Assembly: GCF_001535545.1 (NCBI RefSeq)
Contig: NZ_CP014141.1
Location: forward strand, 372,001 to 436,000
Length of the DNA stretch: 64,000 nt
Reading direction: 5' to 3'
Source of the DNA: Thermus parvatiensis
GTDB taxonomy: Bacteria > Deinococcota > Deinococci > Deinococcales > Thermaceae
Shown here piece after piece: positions 55,349 to 63,898 of this stretch. The translations under genes were made by a program, and so were the position numbers. The notes below the pieces were generated by a model. That model made no database searches. It saw nothing but the letters and a program-made list of their open reading frames with translations, and was not told where the DNA came from. Each line of letters opens with the position of its first letter. The stretch's first letter is position 1.

Positions 55349-56119
55349 ATGCGCTGGCTAAGGGAGAACTGGCTGGACTTTCTCATCTTCGTCCTCATCG
55401 CCGTGGTGGCGGTGGGCGTGGTCCTCTACCTCGTGGGCCTAAACCCCTTCGCCGCGCGCCCGGCCCCGCCCCCGGCCCCGCAGGCGCCTGCGGCCACGGC
55501 GCCTGGCCCCGCTGGCGAGGCCCCCGCGGAGGAGCCCGTGGTCACCGTCCTGCCCCTGCCCGAGGCGCCGCCCGCTCCCTCCCCGGGGGAGGCCTCGGGG
55601 CGCGCGCCCGCTTCGGCGCCTTCGCCTTCGGAGCCCGCCCGGCCTAGCGCCGGCGCGGCTTCCCCGCCCGCAAGCCCTGGGGGGGTCTACCGGGTGGCGG
55701 TGGGGGCCTTCGCCAACCCCGAGAACGCCGCCAGGTTGCGCCAGGCGCTGGCGGACCAGGGTTACCCTGCGCGGCTGGAGCCTGCTGGAAGCCTCACGCG
55801 GGTGGTGGTGGGCCCCTACGCCACCGAGGCCGAGGCCATGAGGGTGGCCGAGGCCCTTCGGGACTACGCCCCCCAGGTCTACCGGGGGGAGGGCCCGGCG
55901 CCCCTCTCCCCCGAGCGGGTCTACCTCCAGGTGGGGGCCTTCCAGAAGCGGGAAAACGCCCTCGCCTTGGCGGAGAAGCTCCGTGGGCTGGGGTTCAGCG
56001 TGGTCCTGAGCGAGGACGGCCTGCACCGGGTGCGGGTGGGCCCCGTGCCCGTGGGCCAGGTGGACGAGGTGAAGGCCCGGCTCAAGGCGCTGGGCCTCGA
56101 GGCCTTGGAGGTGCGATGA
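55349..56119 (+). CDS. Membrane-anchored protein with two SPOR domains
   Basis: 256 residues: one membrane helix (about 10-31), a Pro/Ala-rich linker (about 36-110) and two SPOR repeats (YRVAVGAFANPENAARLRQAL and YLQVGAFQKRENALALAEKL) that bind denuded peptidoglycan at division sites. Role in septation is inferred from the domain. The stop overlaps the rex ATG by 4 bases. Confidence 0.88.
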   Translation: MRWLRENWLDFLIFVLIAVVAVGVVLYLVGLNPFAARPAPPPAPQAPAATAPGPAGEAPAEEPVVTVLPLPEAPPAPSPGEASGRAPASAPSPSEPARPSAGAASPPASPGGVYRVAVGAFANPENAARLRQALADQGYPARLEPAGSLTRVVVGPYATEAEAMRVAEALRDYAPQVYRGEGPAPLSPERVYLQVGAFQKRENALALAEKLRGLGFSVVLSEDGLHRVRVGPVPVGQVDEVKARLKALGLEALEVR

Positions 56120-56751
56120 AGGTCCCCGAAGCAGCCATCGGTCGCCTGATCACCTACCTCCGCATCCTGGAGGAGCTGGAGGCCCAGGGGGTCCACCGGA
56201 CGAGTTCCGAGCAGCTTGGGGAGCTTGCTCAGGTCACGGCCTTCCAGGTGCGAAAGGACCTTTCCTACTTCGGCTCCTACGGGACGCGCGGGGTGGGGTA
56301 CACCGTCCCCGTCCTGAAGCGGGAGCTCCGCCACATCCTGGGGCTCAACCGCAAGTGGGGCCTGTGCATCGTGGGCATGGGCCGGCTCGGGAGCGCCCTG
56401 GCCGACTACCCGGGGTTCGGGGAGAGCTTTGAGCTTAGGGGCTTCTTTGACGTGGACCCGGAGAAGGTGGGCCGCCCGGTGCGGGGCGGGGTCATTGAGC
56501 ACGTGGACCTCCTGCCCCAGCGGGTTCCCGGCCGCATTGAGATCGCCCTCCTCACCGTGCCCCGGGAAGCGGCCCAGAAGGCGGCGGACCTGTTGGTGGC
56601 GGCGGGGATTAAGGGGATCCTGAACTTCGCCCCGGTGGTCCTCGAGGTGCCCAAGGAGGTGGCGGTGGAGAACGTGGACTTCTTGGCGGGGCTCACGCGG
56701 CTTTCTTTCGCTATCCTGAACCCCAAGTGGCGGGAAGAGATGATGGGGTGA
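56116..56751 (+). CDS. rex: Redox-sensing repressor Rex
   Basis: 211 residues: winged-helix N-terminal domain (AAIGRLITYLRILEELEAQGVHRTSSEQLG, FQVRKDLSYFGSYGTRGVGY) and a Rossmann domain (LCIVGMGRLGSALADYPGF) that reads the NADH/NAD+ ratio. A closely related Thermus Rex is the structural model of the family. It controls respiratory genes in other bacteria. Confidence 0.96.
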   Translation: MKVPEAAIGRLITYLRILEELEAQGVHRTSSEQLGELAQVTAFQVRKDLSYFGSYGTRGVGYTVPVLKRELRHILGLNRKWGLCIVGMGRLGSALADYPGFGESFELRGFFDVDPEKVGRPVRGGVIEHVDLLPQRVPGRIEIALLTVPREAAQKAADLLVAAGIKGILNFAPVVLEVPKEVAVENVDFLAGLTRLSFAILNPKWREEMMG

Positions 56752-56763
56752 GCGAGGTGGTTT

Positions 56764-57207
56764 ATGCGGCGTATATGGGTTAGGTTCCTTGGCGGTTTGG
56801 TCCTTGTGGCCCTAGGGGGATGTGGCAACTTCTTCGCTGATGGCGTCATCCTGGGTGGGCCGACGGTCTTGGCCTCGCGGGAGAACTTCTCGTTTCAGAC
56901 GGAGACGGACCAAAACAACAATACGGTTTACACCTACAGCTACCAGATCGTCCTCTACGCCCTTCCGGGCTCCGGGGCGGGCACGGTGATCCTCCTGGAC
57001 GCCTCGGAGAACCAACTGGAGGCCCCCTTCCTCATCCCCGAGTCTTGTCCGCCCAGCAACCCCGACCCTTGCGGGCCCTACACCCGGGAAGTGGTGAAGA
57101 AGTCCTTCGCGCCCTTGACCCCGGTGCAGGCGGTGAAGTACCGGACCATTTCGGCCAACGGGCAGTCCAAGGTGGTCCCCCTGAACGCCACGATAGAGCT
57201 CTACTAG
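56764..57207 (+). CDS. Small lipoprotein of unknown function
   Basis: 147 residues with a lipoprotein signal; the lipobox LGGC puts the lipid-bearing Cys at about residue 20. The mature part has an Asn/Thr-rich beta pattern (FSFQTETDQNNNTVYTYSYQIVLYAL) and two Cys (ESCPPSNPDPCGPY) that could form a disulphide. No family recognised. It lies 12 bases after rex. Confidence 0.75.
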   Translation: MRRIWVRFLGGLVLVALGGCGNFFADGVILGGPTVLASRENFSFQTETDQNNNTVYTYSYQIVLYALPGSGAGTVILLDASENQLEAPFLIPESCPPSNPDPCGPYTREVVKKSFAPLTPVQAVKYRTISANGQSKVVPLNATIELY

Positions 57208-57223
57208 GGCTATACTGGGGGGC

Positions 57224-58162
57224 GTGACCGACCTCGAGGCCCCCCTCCGCCGCTTTGAAGAGGCCCTTTCCGAGCTCGTCCAGTCCGATGTCCTCTTCAT
57301 CCGGCTCATTCACCAGGACCTGGTGACGGCGGGGGGCAAGCGCATCCGGCCCAGGCTCGTCTTTCTGGCCTCGAGGGCCTTAGGGGGGGCGCCCTTTGAG
57401 CTGGAGCTCGCCTTGGCGGTGGAGCTCCTCCACTCCGCCACCCTCCTCCACGACGACCTCATTGACGACGCCGAGACAAGGCGGGGCAGGGAGGCGGCCT
57501 TCCGCAAGTACGGGAACGCCGTCTCCGTGCTTTCCGGGGACTTCCTCCTCTCAAGGCTCCTTCACGTCATCGCCAAGACGGGGCGGATGGAGTTGGTGGA
57601 GCGGTTCGCCGAGGTGGCCAAGACCCTCTCCGAAGGCGAGGTCCTCCAGTTCCAGGTGGCGGCCCTCGAGGACTACTCCCTGGAGAACTACGAGCGGATC
57701 ATCACCGCCAAGACGGCGGTCCTCATGGCCCTCGCCACGGAGGGCCCCGCCCTCCTTCTCGGGGCGGAAAGCGGGGTGCGGGAGGCCCTTTACCGCTACG
57801 GCCTCCTCTACGGCCAGGCCTTCCAGATGCGGGACGATTACCTGGACCTCATGGGGACGCCGGAGGTCCTGGGTAAGCCCGTGGGCGGGGACTTGCGGGA
57901 GGGCAAGGCCACCCTCATCCCCCTCCTCCTCATGGAGCGCTACCCCGAGGTGCGGGAGGTGCTCAGGCGCCGGGCCCGGGAGGCCGGGGACCTGGAACGG
58001 GTGCGGGCCCTGGCCCGGGAGAGCGGGGCGGCCGAGGAGGCGGTGCGCCGCATCCGGGAGCGGGCCGAGGCCGCGGCCCAGGCCCTGGAGGCCCTGCCTC
58101 CGAGCCCCTTCCGGGAGGCCTTGCGGGAGCTCGCCCTGAAGGAGGCGGAGCGGGTCCGCTAG
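57224..58162 (+). CDS. Polyprenyl diphosphate synthase
   Basis: 312 residues, trans-prenyltransferase making the side chain of menaquinone or a longer isoprenoid. Motifs: GGKRIRPRLVFLASRALGG, first Asp-rich LHDDLIDDAETRRGR, GDFLLSRLLHV and second Asp-rich FQMRDDYLDLMG with KPVGGDLREGKATLPL-type ending. GTG 57224 lies 7 bases after TATACT (leaderless). The chain length cannot be read off with confidence. Confidence 0.92.
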   Translation: MTDLEAPLRRFEEALSELVQSDVLFIRLIHQDLVTAGGKRIRPRLVFLASRALGGAPFELELALAVELLHSATLLHDDLIDDAETRRGREAAFRKYGNAVSVLSGDFLLSRLLHVIAKTGRMELVERFAEVAKTLSEGEVLQFQVAALEDYSLENYERIITAKTAVLMALATEGPALLLGAESGVREALYRYGLLYGQAFQMRDDYLDLMGTPEVLGKPVGGDLREGKATLIPLLLMERYPEVREVLRRRAREAGDLERVRALARESGAAEEAVRRIRERAEAAAQALEALPPSPFREALRELALKEAERVR

Positions 58163-58177
58163 GGTATGCTTAGGGGG

Positions 58178-58789
58178 ATGAAGGTGGTCCTGGCCACCGG
58201 CAACCCCGGGAAGGTGCGGGAGCTCAAGGAGGGCCTCGCCCCCTTGGGCTGGACCCTCCTCACCCTGGCGGACTTCGCCTTGCGCATGCCCAAGGAGGAG
58301 GGGGCCACCTTCCTGGAGAACGCCCTCCTCAAGGCGGCGTACGTGGCCAAGGCCACGGGGCTTCCCGCCCTCGCCGACGACTCCGGCCTCGAGGTCTACG
58401 CCCTCGGGGGCGAGCCCGGGGTCTACTCCGCCCGCTACGGGGGGAGGACCACGGACCGGGAGCGGAACGTCTACCTCCTGGAGAGGATGCGCCACCTCAA
58501 AGGGGAGGAGCGCAAGGCCCGCTTCGTGGCCGTCCTGGTCCTGGCCTACCCCGACGGGCACGCCGAGGCCTACGAGGGGAGCGTGGAGGGGGTGATCCTC
58601 GAGGCCCCCCGGGGCGAGGGGGGCTTCGGCTACGATCCCCTCTTCTACGTCCCCGAGGCGGGGAAGACCTTCGCCGAGATGGGCCTAGAGGAGAAGGCCC
58701 GGTACTCCCACCGGGGAAAGGCCCTCAGGGCCCTCCTTGAGGCCTACAAGGACGGGCCGCCCCCGAGGGAGGTCTCCAAGCTGGAATGA
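58178..58789 (+). CDS. rdgB: Non-canonical purine NTP pyrophosphatase (RdgB/HAM1)
   Basis: 203 residues; hydrolyses ITP, dITP and XTP to keep them out of nucleic acids. Motifs: VVLATGNPGKVRELKEGL, LENALLKAAYVAKATGLPALADDSGLEV, GGFGYDPLFYVPEAGKTFAEM, KARYSHRGKALRALL. I chose ATG 58178 because TATGCT (58165-58170) ends 7 bases before it; the in-frame ATG at 58166 lies inside that box. Confidence 0.94.
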   Translation: MKVVLATGNPGKVRELKEGLAPLGWTLLTLADFALRMPKEEGATFLENALLKAAYVAKATGLPALADDSGLEVYALGGEPGVYSARYGGRTTDRERNVYLLERMRHLKGEERKARFVAVLVLAYPDGHAEAYEGSVEGVILEAPRGEGGFGYDPLFYVPEAGKTFAEMGLEEKARYSHRGKALRALLEAYKDGPPPREVSKLE

Positions 58790-59820
58790 ACGTCCTCTCC
58801 CCCCACATCGCCCTCTACCGCCTCTTTGACGTGGCCGACGAGATTGACCTAGGCCGTCTATCCACGCCCCGCCTCCGCCTCTCCCGGGCGAGGCTCGGGG
58901 CGGTGCGCTTTGAGAACCCGCCGGGGGAGATGGAGCTCGGGGTGCGGAACGTGGAGGGGCTTTCCGGCCTCCTCACCGCCAGGCTCTACGAGTTCGGGGT
59001 GGTCTCCCTCTCCTTCCGCATCCACCTGGGGGAGCGGGTGCCCTGGGAGGCCTTTCTGGAGAAGGGGCTCAGGATCCCCGAGCTTCCCTTCTGGGAGGGG
59101 TTCTTCCTGGCGGAGCTCGCCGCCCTCGAGCCCCACCTCCGAGGGGCCCTTCTCCGCCCCGAGGAGAAGCGCCTCTCCGAGGAGTTCGTGGTCTACCACG
59201 CCCTGGGGTTGGAAGGGGAGAAGGCCTTCCGCCCCTCGGTGGACCTCACTCCCCTATGGATGGGGGCCGAGGAGGAGTTCGCCCCCGAGGTCCGGCGGGA
59301 GATGGAGCGCTACCGCTACAGCTACTCCACCGAGGACCTGGCCCTTTTGGGCTTTGACCGGGTCTTCATCCTGGACTCCGAGGGCATCTGGGACGTGGCC
59401 GACCTGGTGGAGTTCGTGCACGCCCAGCTTCTGGAGCTTTCCTATTACGATGGGGTCCTCACCCAGGAGCTGGAAGCCGTTCCCCAGGTGCTGAGGCACC
59501 GGGGCCTTTGGGGCTACGGGCGCCTGCAGCGCCTAAGGCGCCGCCTCATGGCCCGCCACGCGGAGATCGCCGATGTGCGGGCCCGCCTGGAGGGGGCCTT
59601 GCGCATCACCGAGGACCTCTTCTACGCCAAGATCTACCGGGCCGCCTTGGAGCTTTACGGGGCCCACGAGCTGGAACGGAGCCTGGAGGAGAAGCTTAGG
59701 GTCCTCGAGGCCACCTACGAGATGGTCACCGAGGAGGTGGTGCACCTGAGAACCCAGGCGGTGGAGGTGGGCATCCTGGCCCTCATCGCCTTTGAGGTGG
59801 TCAGGGCCTTTTGGCATTAG
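58786..59820 (+). CDS. DUF155/RMND1-like protein
   Basis: 344 residues, overlapping rdgB by 4 bases. The C-terminal half (FILDSEGIWDVADLVEFVHAQLLELSYYDGVL, EDLFYAKIYRAALELYGAHELERSLEEKLRVLEATYEMVTEEV) ends in a hydrophobic helix (EVGILALIAFEVV), the layout of DUF155 proteins such as yeast Rmd1 and human RMND1, where the last helix anchors to a membrane. Function in bacteria unknown. Confidence 0.72.
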   Translation: MNVLSPHIALYRLFDVADEIDLGRLSTPRLRLSRARLGAVRFENPPGEMELGVRNVEGLSGLLTARLYEFGVVSLSFRIHLGERVPWEAFLEKGLRIPELPFWEGFFLAELAALEPHLRGALLRPEEKRLSEEFVVYHALGLEGEKAFRPSVDLTPLWMGAEEEFAPEVRREMERYRYSYSTEDLALLGFDRVFILDSEGIWDVADLVEFVHAQLLELSYYDGVLTQELEAVPQVLRHRGLWGYGRLQRLRRRLMARHAEIADVRARLEGALRITEDLFYAKIYRAALELYGAHELERSLEEKLRVLEATYEMVTEEVVHLRTQAVEVGILALIAFEVVRAFWH

Positions 59821-59825
59821 AGGAC

Positions 59826-59898
59826 TTGTGCCCCGAGAAAGTAGGAGTATACTTAAGCCTGCAGGGCGCAGGAAAAAGAGCAAAGCGGAAACGCTACC
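59826..59898 (+). promoter_or_regulatory. malE promoter and LacI-type operator
   Basis: -35 TTGTGC (59826-59831) and -10 TATACT (59848-59853), spacer 16. Downstream at 59887-59898, GGAAACGCTACC matches 10 of 12 bases of the palindrome GGAAACGTTTCC favoured by LacI/MalR-family repressors. A roadblock at this place would give induction by maltose or trehalose (inference). Confidence 0.55.
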
Positions 59899-59917
59899 AT
59901 GCGCCCGGAGGTGGGAT

Positions 59918-61114
59918 ATGAGACGAGCACTGGCGGTACTGGCCCTCGGCCTCTCCCTGGTTCTTGCCCAGGGGAAGATCACGGTGTGGACCCATTTCGG
60001 CGGCCCGGAGCTGGAGTGGCTCAAGGCCCAGGCCCAAGCGTATGAGAGGACCTCCGGTACCAAGGTGGAGGTGGTGGAGGTCCCCTTCGGGGACATCAAG
60101 CAGAAGTTTATCCTGGGGGCACCCCAGGGACAGGCGGCGGACCTGGTGGTCTCCATCCCCCACGACTGGCTGGGGGAGATGGCCCAGGCCGGGGTGCTGG
60201 AACCCATGGGCAAATACGTGACGCAAAGCTACCTCTCCGACCTGCAAAGCGTGGCCGTGGAGGCCTTCACCTTTGGGGGCAAGCTCATGGGCCTTCCCGC
60301 CTTCGCGGAAAGCGTGGCCCTCATCTACAACAAAAAGTACGTGAAGGAAGCCCCCAAGACCTGGGAGGAGTTCCTGGCCCTGGCCCGCCAGCACACCACC
60401 GGCTCCACCTTCGGCTTCCTCTACAACATCGGGGAGCCCTACTTCAACTTTGGCTTCTTCAAGGCCTATGGGGCGGAGAACGTCTTCGGCAAGGACCAAA
60501 AGGGCAACCTTGACCCCTCCAAGCTCCTCATCGGGGGCGAGGTGGGGGAGAAGGCCCTCCAGTTCATCAAGGACCTCCGCTTCAAGTACAACCTGGTGCC
60601 CGAGGGCGTGGACTACGGGGTGGCGGACGGGGCCTTCAAGGACGGGGCCCTGGCCATGATCCTCAACGGCCCTTGGGCCTTAGGCGACTACAAGAAGGCC
60701 AAGATTGACTTCGGGATCGCCCCCTTCCCCACCCCGCCCGGGGCCAAGAACCCCTGGGGGCCTTTCCTGGGAGTGCAGGGGGTGGCGGTGAACGCCTACT
60801 CCAAGAACAAGACCGCCGCGGTCAACTTCGCCAAGACCCTGGTCACCGGCAAGAACCTGGTTTCCTTCAACCAGGCAGGTGGCCGCATCCCCGTGTCCAA
60901 GAGCGCCGTGAAGGCCCTGGAAAAAGACCCCGTGGTGGCGGGCTTTTCCAAGGTCTTCGCCCTGGGCACCCCCATGCCCAACATCCCTGAGATGGGCAAG
61001 GTATGGGGTCCGTGGGCCAACGCCATCAACCTGGCCATCCAGCGGCCCGACTCCAACGTGAGGAAGATCGTGGAGGACATGGTGGCCGAGATCAAGAAGG
61101 GCATCGGGAGGTAA
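59918..61114 (+). CDS. malE: Maltose/trehalose-type ABC transporter binding protein
   Basis: 398 residues: signal peptide (about 1-17), then a family-1 solute-binding fold (KITVWTHFGGPELEWLKAQAQAYERTSGTKVEVVEVPFGDIKQKF, LPAFAESVALIYNKKYVKEAPKTWEEFLALA, MILNGPWALGDYKKAKIDFGIAPFPTP). No lipobox is seen, so it is either free in the periplasm or held by its uncleaved signal. Similar Thermus proteins bind trehalose, maltose, sucrose or palatinose. GGAGGTGGG lies just before ATG 59918. Permease genes follow. Confidence 0.92.
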   Translation: MRRALAVLALGLSLVLAQGKITVWTHFGGPELEWLKAQAQAYERTSGTKVEVVEVPFGDIKQKFILGAPQGQAADLVVSIPHDWLGEMAQAGVLEPMGKYVTQSYLSDLQSVAVEAFTFGGKLMGLPAFAESVALIYNKKYVKEAPKTWEEFLALARQHTTGSTFGFLYNIGEPYFNFGFFKAYGAENVFGKDQKGNLDPSKLLIGGEVGEKALQFIKDLRFKYNLVPEGVDYGVADGAFKDGALAMILNGPWALGDYKKAKIDFGIAPFPTPPGAKNPWGPFLGVQGVAVNAYSKNKTAAVNFAKTLVTGKNLVSFNQAGGRIPVSKSAVKALEKDPVVAGFSKVFALGTPMPNIPEMGKVWGPWANAINLAIQRPDSNVRKIVEDMVAEIKKGIGR

Positions 61115-61124
61115 TACCGCCCCA

Positions 61125-61142
61125 CCCTGGCTGCCGCCAGGG
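61125..61142 (+). terminator. Hairpin after malE
   Basis: A perfect stem CCCTGGC/GCCAGGG with a 4-base loop, 10 bases after the malE stop. No T run; it probably protects the malE mRNA end or causes partial termination. Confidence 0.5.
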
Positions 61143-61198
61143 CAGGGACCCCGGCAAACCTCCCCAAGTCTCCGTTGATAGGACTCAATGGCATGTCG

Positions 61199-61245
61199 GC
61201 CCCCCATGGGACCTCCTTCCCCCGTGGGGGGCGTATCTTTAAGCC
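61199..61245 (+). promoter_or_regulatory. Second intercistronic hairpin and internal promoter of malF
   Basis: Arms GCCCCCCATGGG (61199-61210) and CCCCGTGGGGGGC (61220-61232), with one G-U pair, are followed by TATCTT (61234-61239), which ends 6 bases before the malF ATG. The hairpin could stop part of the malE transcripts while the box starts a leaderless malF message, so binding protein and permease would be made in unequal amounts. Confidence 0.5.
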
Positions 61246-62574
61246 ATGAAACACCCTCCTGGCCTTAAGGGTTTTCTCCTGGCCCTGTCCTTGCTTTTGG
61301 GCCTCCTGATCCTGTCCACAGGGGTGGGCATCCTGGGATATCTGGCCCTCGAGGCCTACCTGGCCCCTCCGGGCTGGACCATCCTGGTCCTGGCCCTTCT
61401 GGTGCTGGTGCCGGGGGCCATCCTGGTGGGACGCCTTTTCCCCTGGCTTACCGACTGGTACTACTTCCTCCCCGCCCTCTCCTTTCTTTTGGTCTTTACC
61501 CTCTACCCCATCGCCCTCACGGTTTACCTGGCCTTCACCGACTACTCGGGGCGGAAAAACGGTTTCCCCGATCGCTCCACGGAAACCCGGGTACTGAAGC
61601 AGGAAGGCCCTAAGCTCATCCTGGAGGAACCGGCTACGGAAGCTCTCCGCTGCAACCCCTGCGAAGGGGAACCCGTGGAGGTCTACAGCGAGGGGCACCG
61701 GGCCCGGGCCAGGATCCTCGAGGCTGAGGGAAACACCCTGGTCCTAGACCGCACCCCGCCCTTTCAGGCCGCCTTTGTGGCCAAGGTGAACGCCTTCCAG
61801 TTCGTGGGCCTGAAGAACTTCGCCTTCATCCTCTCCCAGGCGAACCAGGCCCTCCTTCCCGTCTTCCTCTGGAACGTGGTTTTCGCCGCCAGCACGGTGC
61901 TCCTCAATGCCCTATTGGGCCTTATTTTGGGCCTCATTCTCAACAACAAGGGCCTCAAGCTCCGAAACTTCTACCGCACGGTGCTCATCATCTCCTGGGC
62001 CCTTCCGGGGGTGATCACCGTTCAGGTCTTCGTGGCCCTCCTCAACTACAACTTCGGGGCCATCAACCGGCTCCTGGGAGTCTTAGGCATCTACCCCATC
62101 CCCTGGCTCAACGACCCCGACTGGGCCAAGGTGGCCATCCTCCTGGTGAACCTGTGGCTTGGCTTCCCCTACATGATGACCGCCACCTTGGGGGCTCTTT
62201 CCACCATCCCCGACGAGCTCTACGAGGCGGCCAAGGTGGACGGGGCCACCCCCTGGCAGGCCCTTCGCCACATCACCCTCCCCCTTCTGGAGAAGCCCAT
62301 GCTGCCCATCCTCCTCTCCTCCTTCGCCTTCAACTTCAACAACTTCTACCTCATCTACCTCCTCACCGGGGGTGGCCCGGCCCAGGAGGGCCGTCTGGCC
62401 ACGGCCCAGGCTACGGACATCCTTATCTCCTGGGCCTACAAGACCGCCTTCAGCGCCGAGGGGCAGTCCGCCTACGGCCTGGGGGCGGCCATCAGCCTCC
62501 TCATCTTCGCCATCACCGTGGCCATCAGCCTGGTGAACTTCCGCATCACCGGAGCCCTGAGGGAGGTGAAGTAG
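61246..62574 (+). CDS. malF: Sugar ABC transporter permease MalF
   Basis: 442 residues, inner-membrane permease with about eight helices. An extra outside loop (about 100-185) with Cys pair CNPCEG resembles the large second loop of MalF. The EAA loop is EAAKVDGATPWQALRHITLPLL, which docks the ATPase. Start ATG 61246 lies 6 bases after TATCTT. No ATPase gene is in the window; a shared MsmK/MalK-type ATPase elsewhere is likely. Confidence 0.92.
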   Translation: MKHPPGLKGFLLALSLLLGLLILSTGVGILGYLALEAYLAPPGWTILVLALLVLVPGAILVGRLFPWLTDWYYFLPALSFLLVFTLYPIALTVYLAFTDYSGRKNGFPDRSTETRVLKQEGPKLILEEPATEALRCNPCEGEPVEVYSEGHRARARILEAEGNTLVLDRTPPFQAAFVAKVNAFQFVGLKNFAFILSQANQALLPVFLWNVVFAASTVLLNALLGLILGLILNNKGLKLRNFYRTVLIISWALPGVITVQVFVALLNYNFGAINRLLGVLGIYPIPWLNDPDWAKVAILLVNLWLGFPYMMTATLGALSTIPDELYEAAKVDGATPWQALRHITLPLLEKPMLPILLSSFAFNFNNFYLIYLLTGGGPAQEGRLATAQATDILISWAYKTAFSAEGQSAYGLGAAISLLIFAITVAISLVNFRITGALREVK

Positions 62575-63894
62575 GTGCGGCGGCTTCTGGCCTTCCTCCT
62601 CGTGGGCCTCGCCCTTTACGGGGTCTACTGGTTTGCCCTAAACCGGCTCTTTGACGCGGGTTCCTACCGCAAGCAGGTGGCCTTCGGCAGCGTCTTCGTG
62701 CCCTACGGCTGGGCCTATGCCCTGGGCATCCTTCTGGGCCTGGTCCTCCTGCTTCTCCTTTACAGCGTGATTCACACCGCCTTGGCCAACCGCCTTCAAG
62801 GGCGCAGGCGAAGCCCCTGGCCCCTTTTCTGGCAGGGGGTGACCCACCTCTTCCTCTGGATCCTGATCCTCCTCGTCTACTACCCCGTGGTGCAGGTGGT
62901 GGCCGCCAGCTTTGACCCCACCAACAACCTCTTCAGCTTCCGCAGGCCGGACACGGGGTTTCTCCTGCTGGACGCCAAGGTCATCCCCTACGTGCCCGAG
63001 CCCTCCTTGGAAAACTACGCCAAGTTGGTGGAGGGGGTGGTGCTCTACCCCTACCAGGTGGGCCTTCTCCTCCTCGGGGGGCTCGCCCTCTTGGGTGTGG
63101 CCCTCATCGGCCTCCTGAGGCGGCTTTTAACCCCGGAGGACTGGATGGACTTCTGGCAAGGAAGGCTCCTCCTCCTCCTGGCCCTGGCGGTCTTCGCCTT
63201 GGCCCTCACCCTTTCCCCCAGGCAGTTCACCGGACAAGGCACCGAGGCCAAGTTCCTGCTCTGGGTGCGCAACACCTTCCTCATCTCCGGGCTCACGGGA
63301 CTCCTCGCCGTGTTGCTCACCGCCACCGCGGGCTACGCCTTCGCCCGCTTCCGCCACCTGCCCGGCCGCTACCCCGTGCTCCTCTTCTTCATCTTCGTGC
63401 AGATGTTTCCCGGATTTCTGGCCCTGGTGGCCATCTACTACCTCCTTTCCCGGCTGGACCTCTTGAACACCTTCACCGGGCTCGTGCTGGCCTACTCTGG
63501 GGGGATCATCAGCTTCGGCACCTGGGTGTACAAGGGGTACCTGGAAAGCATCAGCCCGAGCCTCGAGGAGGCGGCCATGGTGGACGGGGCCACCAAGTGG
63601 CAGGTCTTCACCAAAATCCTCCTACCCCTTTCCGCCCCCATGTTCGTCTTCGTCTTCCTCCTGCAGTTCGTGGGCACCTACTCGGAGTTCGTCCTAGCCA
63701 ACCTGGTCCTCACGGGGGTGGAAAGCTGGAACGTGGGCGTGGGGCTTCGAAGCTTCACCACCGGCCAGTTCCAGACCAAGTGGGGGATCTTCGCCGCCGC
63801 CAGCGTCCTCGGTTCCCTGCCCATCCTCTTCCTCTTCTACGGCTTCCAGCAGTACTTCGTTTCCGGGTACACCGCAGGAGCGGTGAAGGAGTAG
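62575..63894 (+). CDS. malG: Sugar ABC transporter permease MalG
   Basis: 439 residues, GTG start directly after the malF stop (GGGAGGTGAAG upstream). It is much longer than the usual 280-300 residue MalG because an extra helical and loop part fills about 1-200 before the conserved permease core (NTFLISGLTGLLAVLLTATAGYAFARFR). The EAA loop is EEAAMVDGATKWQVFTKILLPL. It pairs with MalF. Confidence 0.92.
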   Translation: MRRLLAFLLVGLALYGVYWFALNRLFDAGSYRKQVAFGSVFVPYGWAYALGILLGLVLLLLLYSVIHTALANRLQGRRRSPWPLFWQGVTHLFLWILILLVYYPVVQVVAASFDPTNNLFSFRRPDTGFLLLDAKVIPYVPEPSLENYAKLVEGVVLYPYQVGLLLLGGLALLGVALIGLLRRLLTPEDWMDFWQGRLLLLLALAVFALALTLSPRQFTGQGTEAKFLLWVRNTFLISGLTGLLAVLLTATAGYAFARFRHLPGRYPVLLFFIFVQMFPGFLALVAIYYLLSRLDLLNTFTGLVLAYSGGIISFGTWVYKGYLESISPSLEEAAMVDGATKWQVFTKILLPLSAPMFVFVFLLQFVGTYSEFVLANLVLTGVESWNVGVGLRSFTTGQFQTKWGIFAAASVLGSLPILFLFYGFQQYFVSGYTAGAVKE

Positions 63895-63898
63895 CCCT

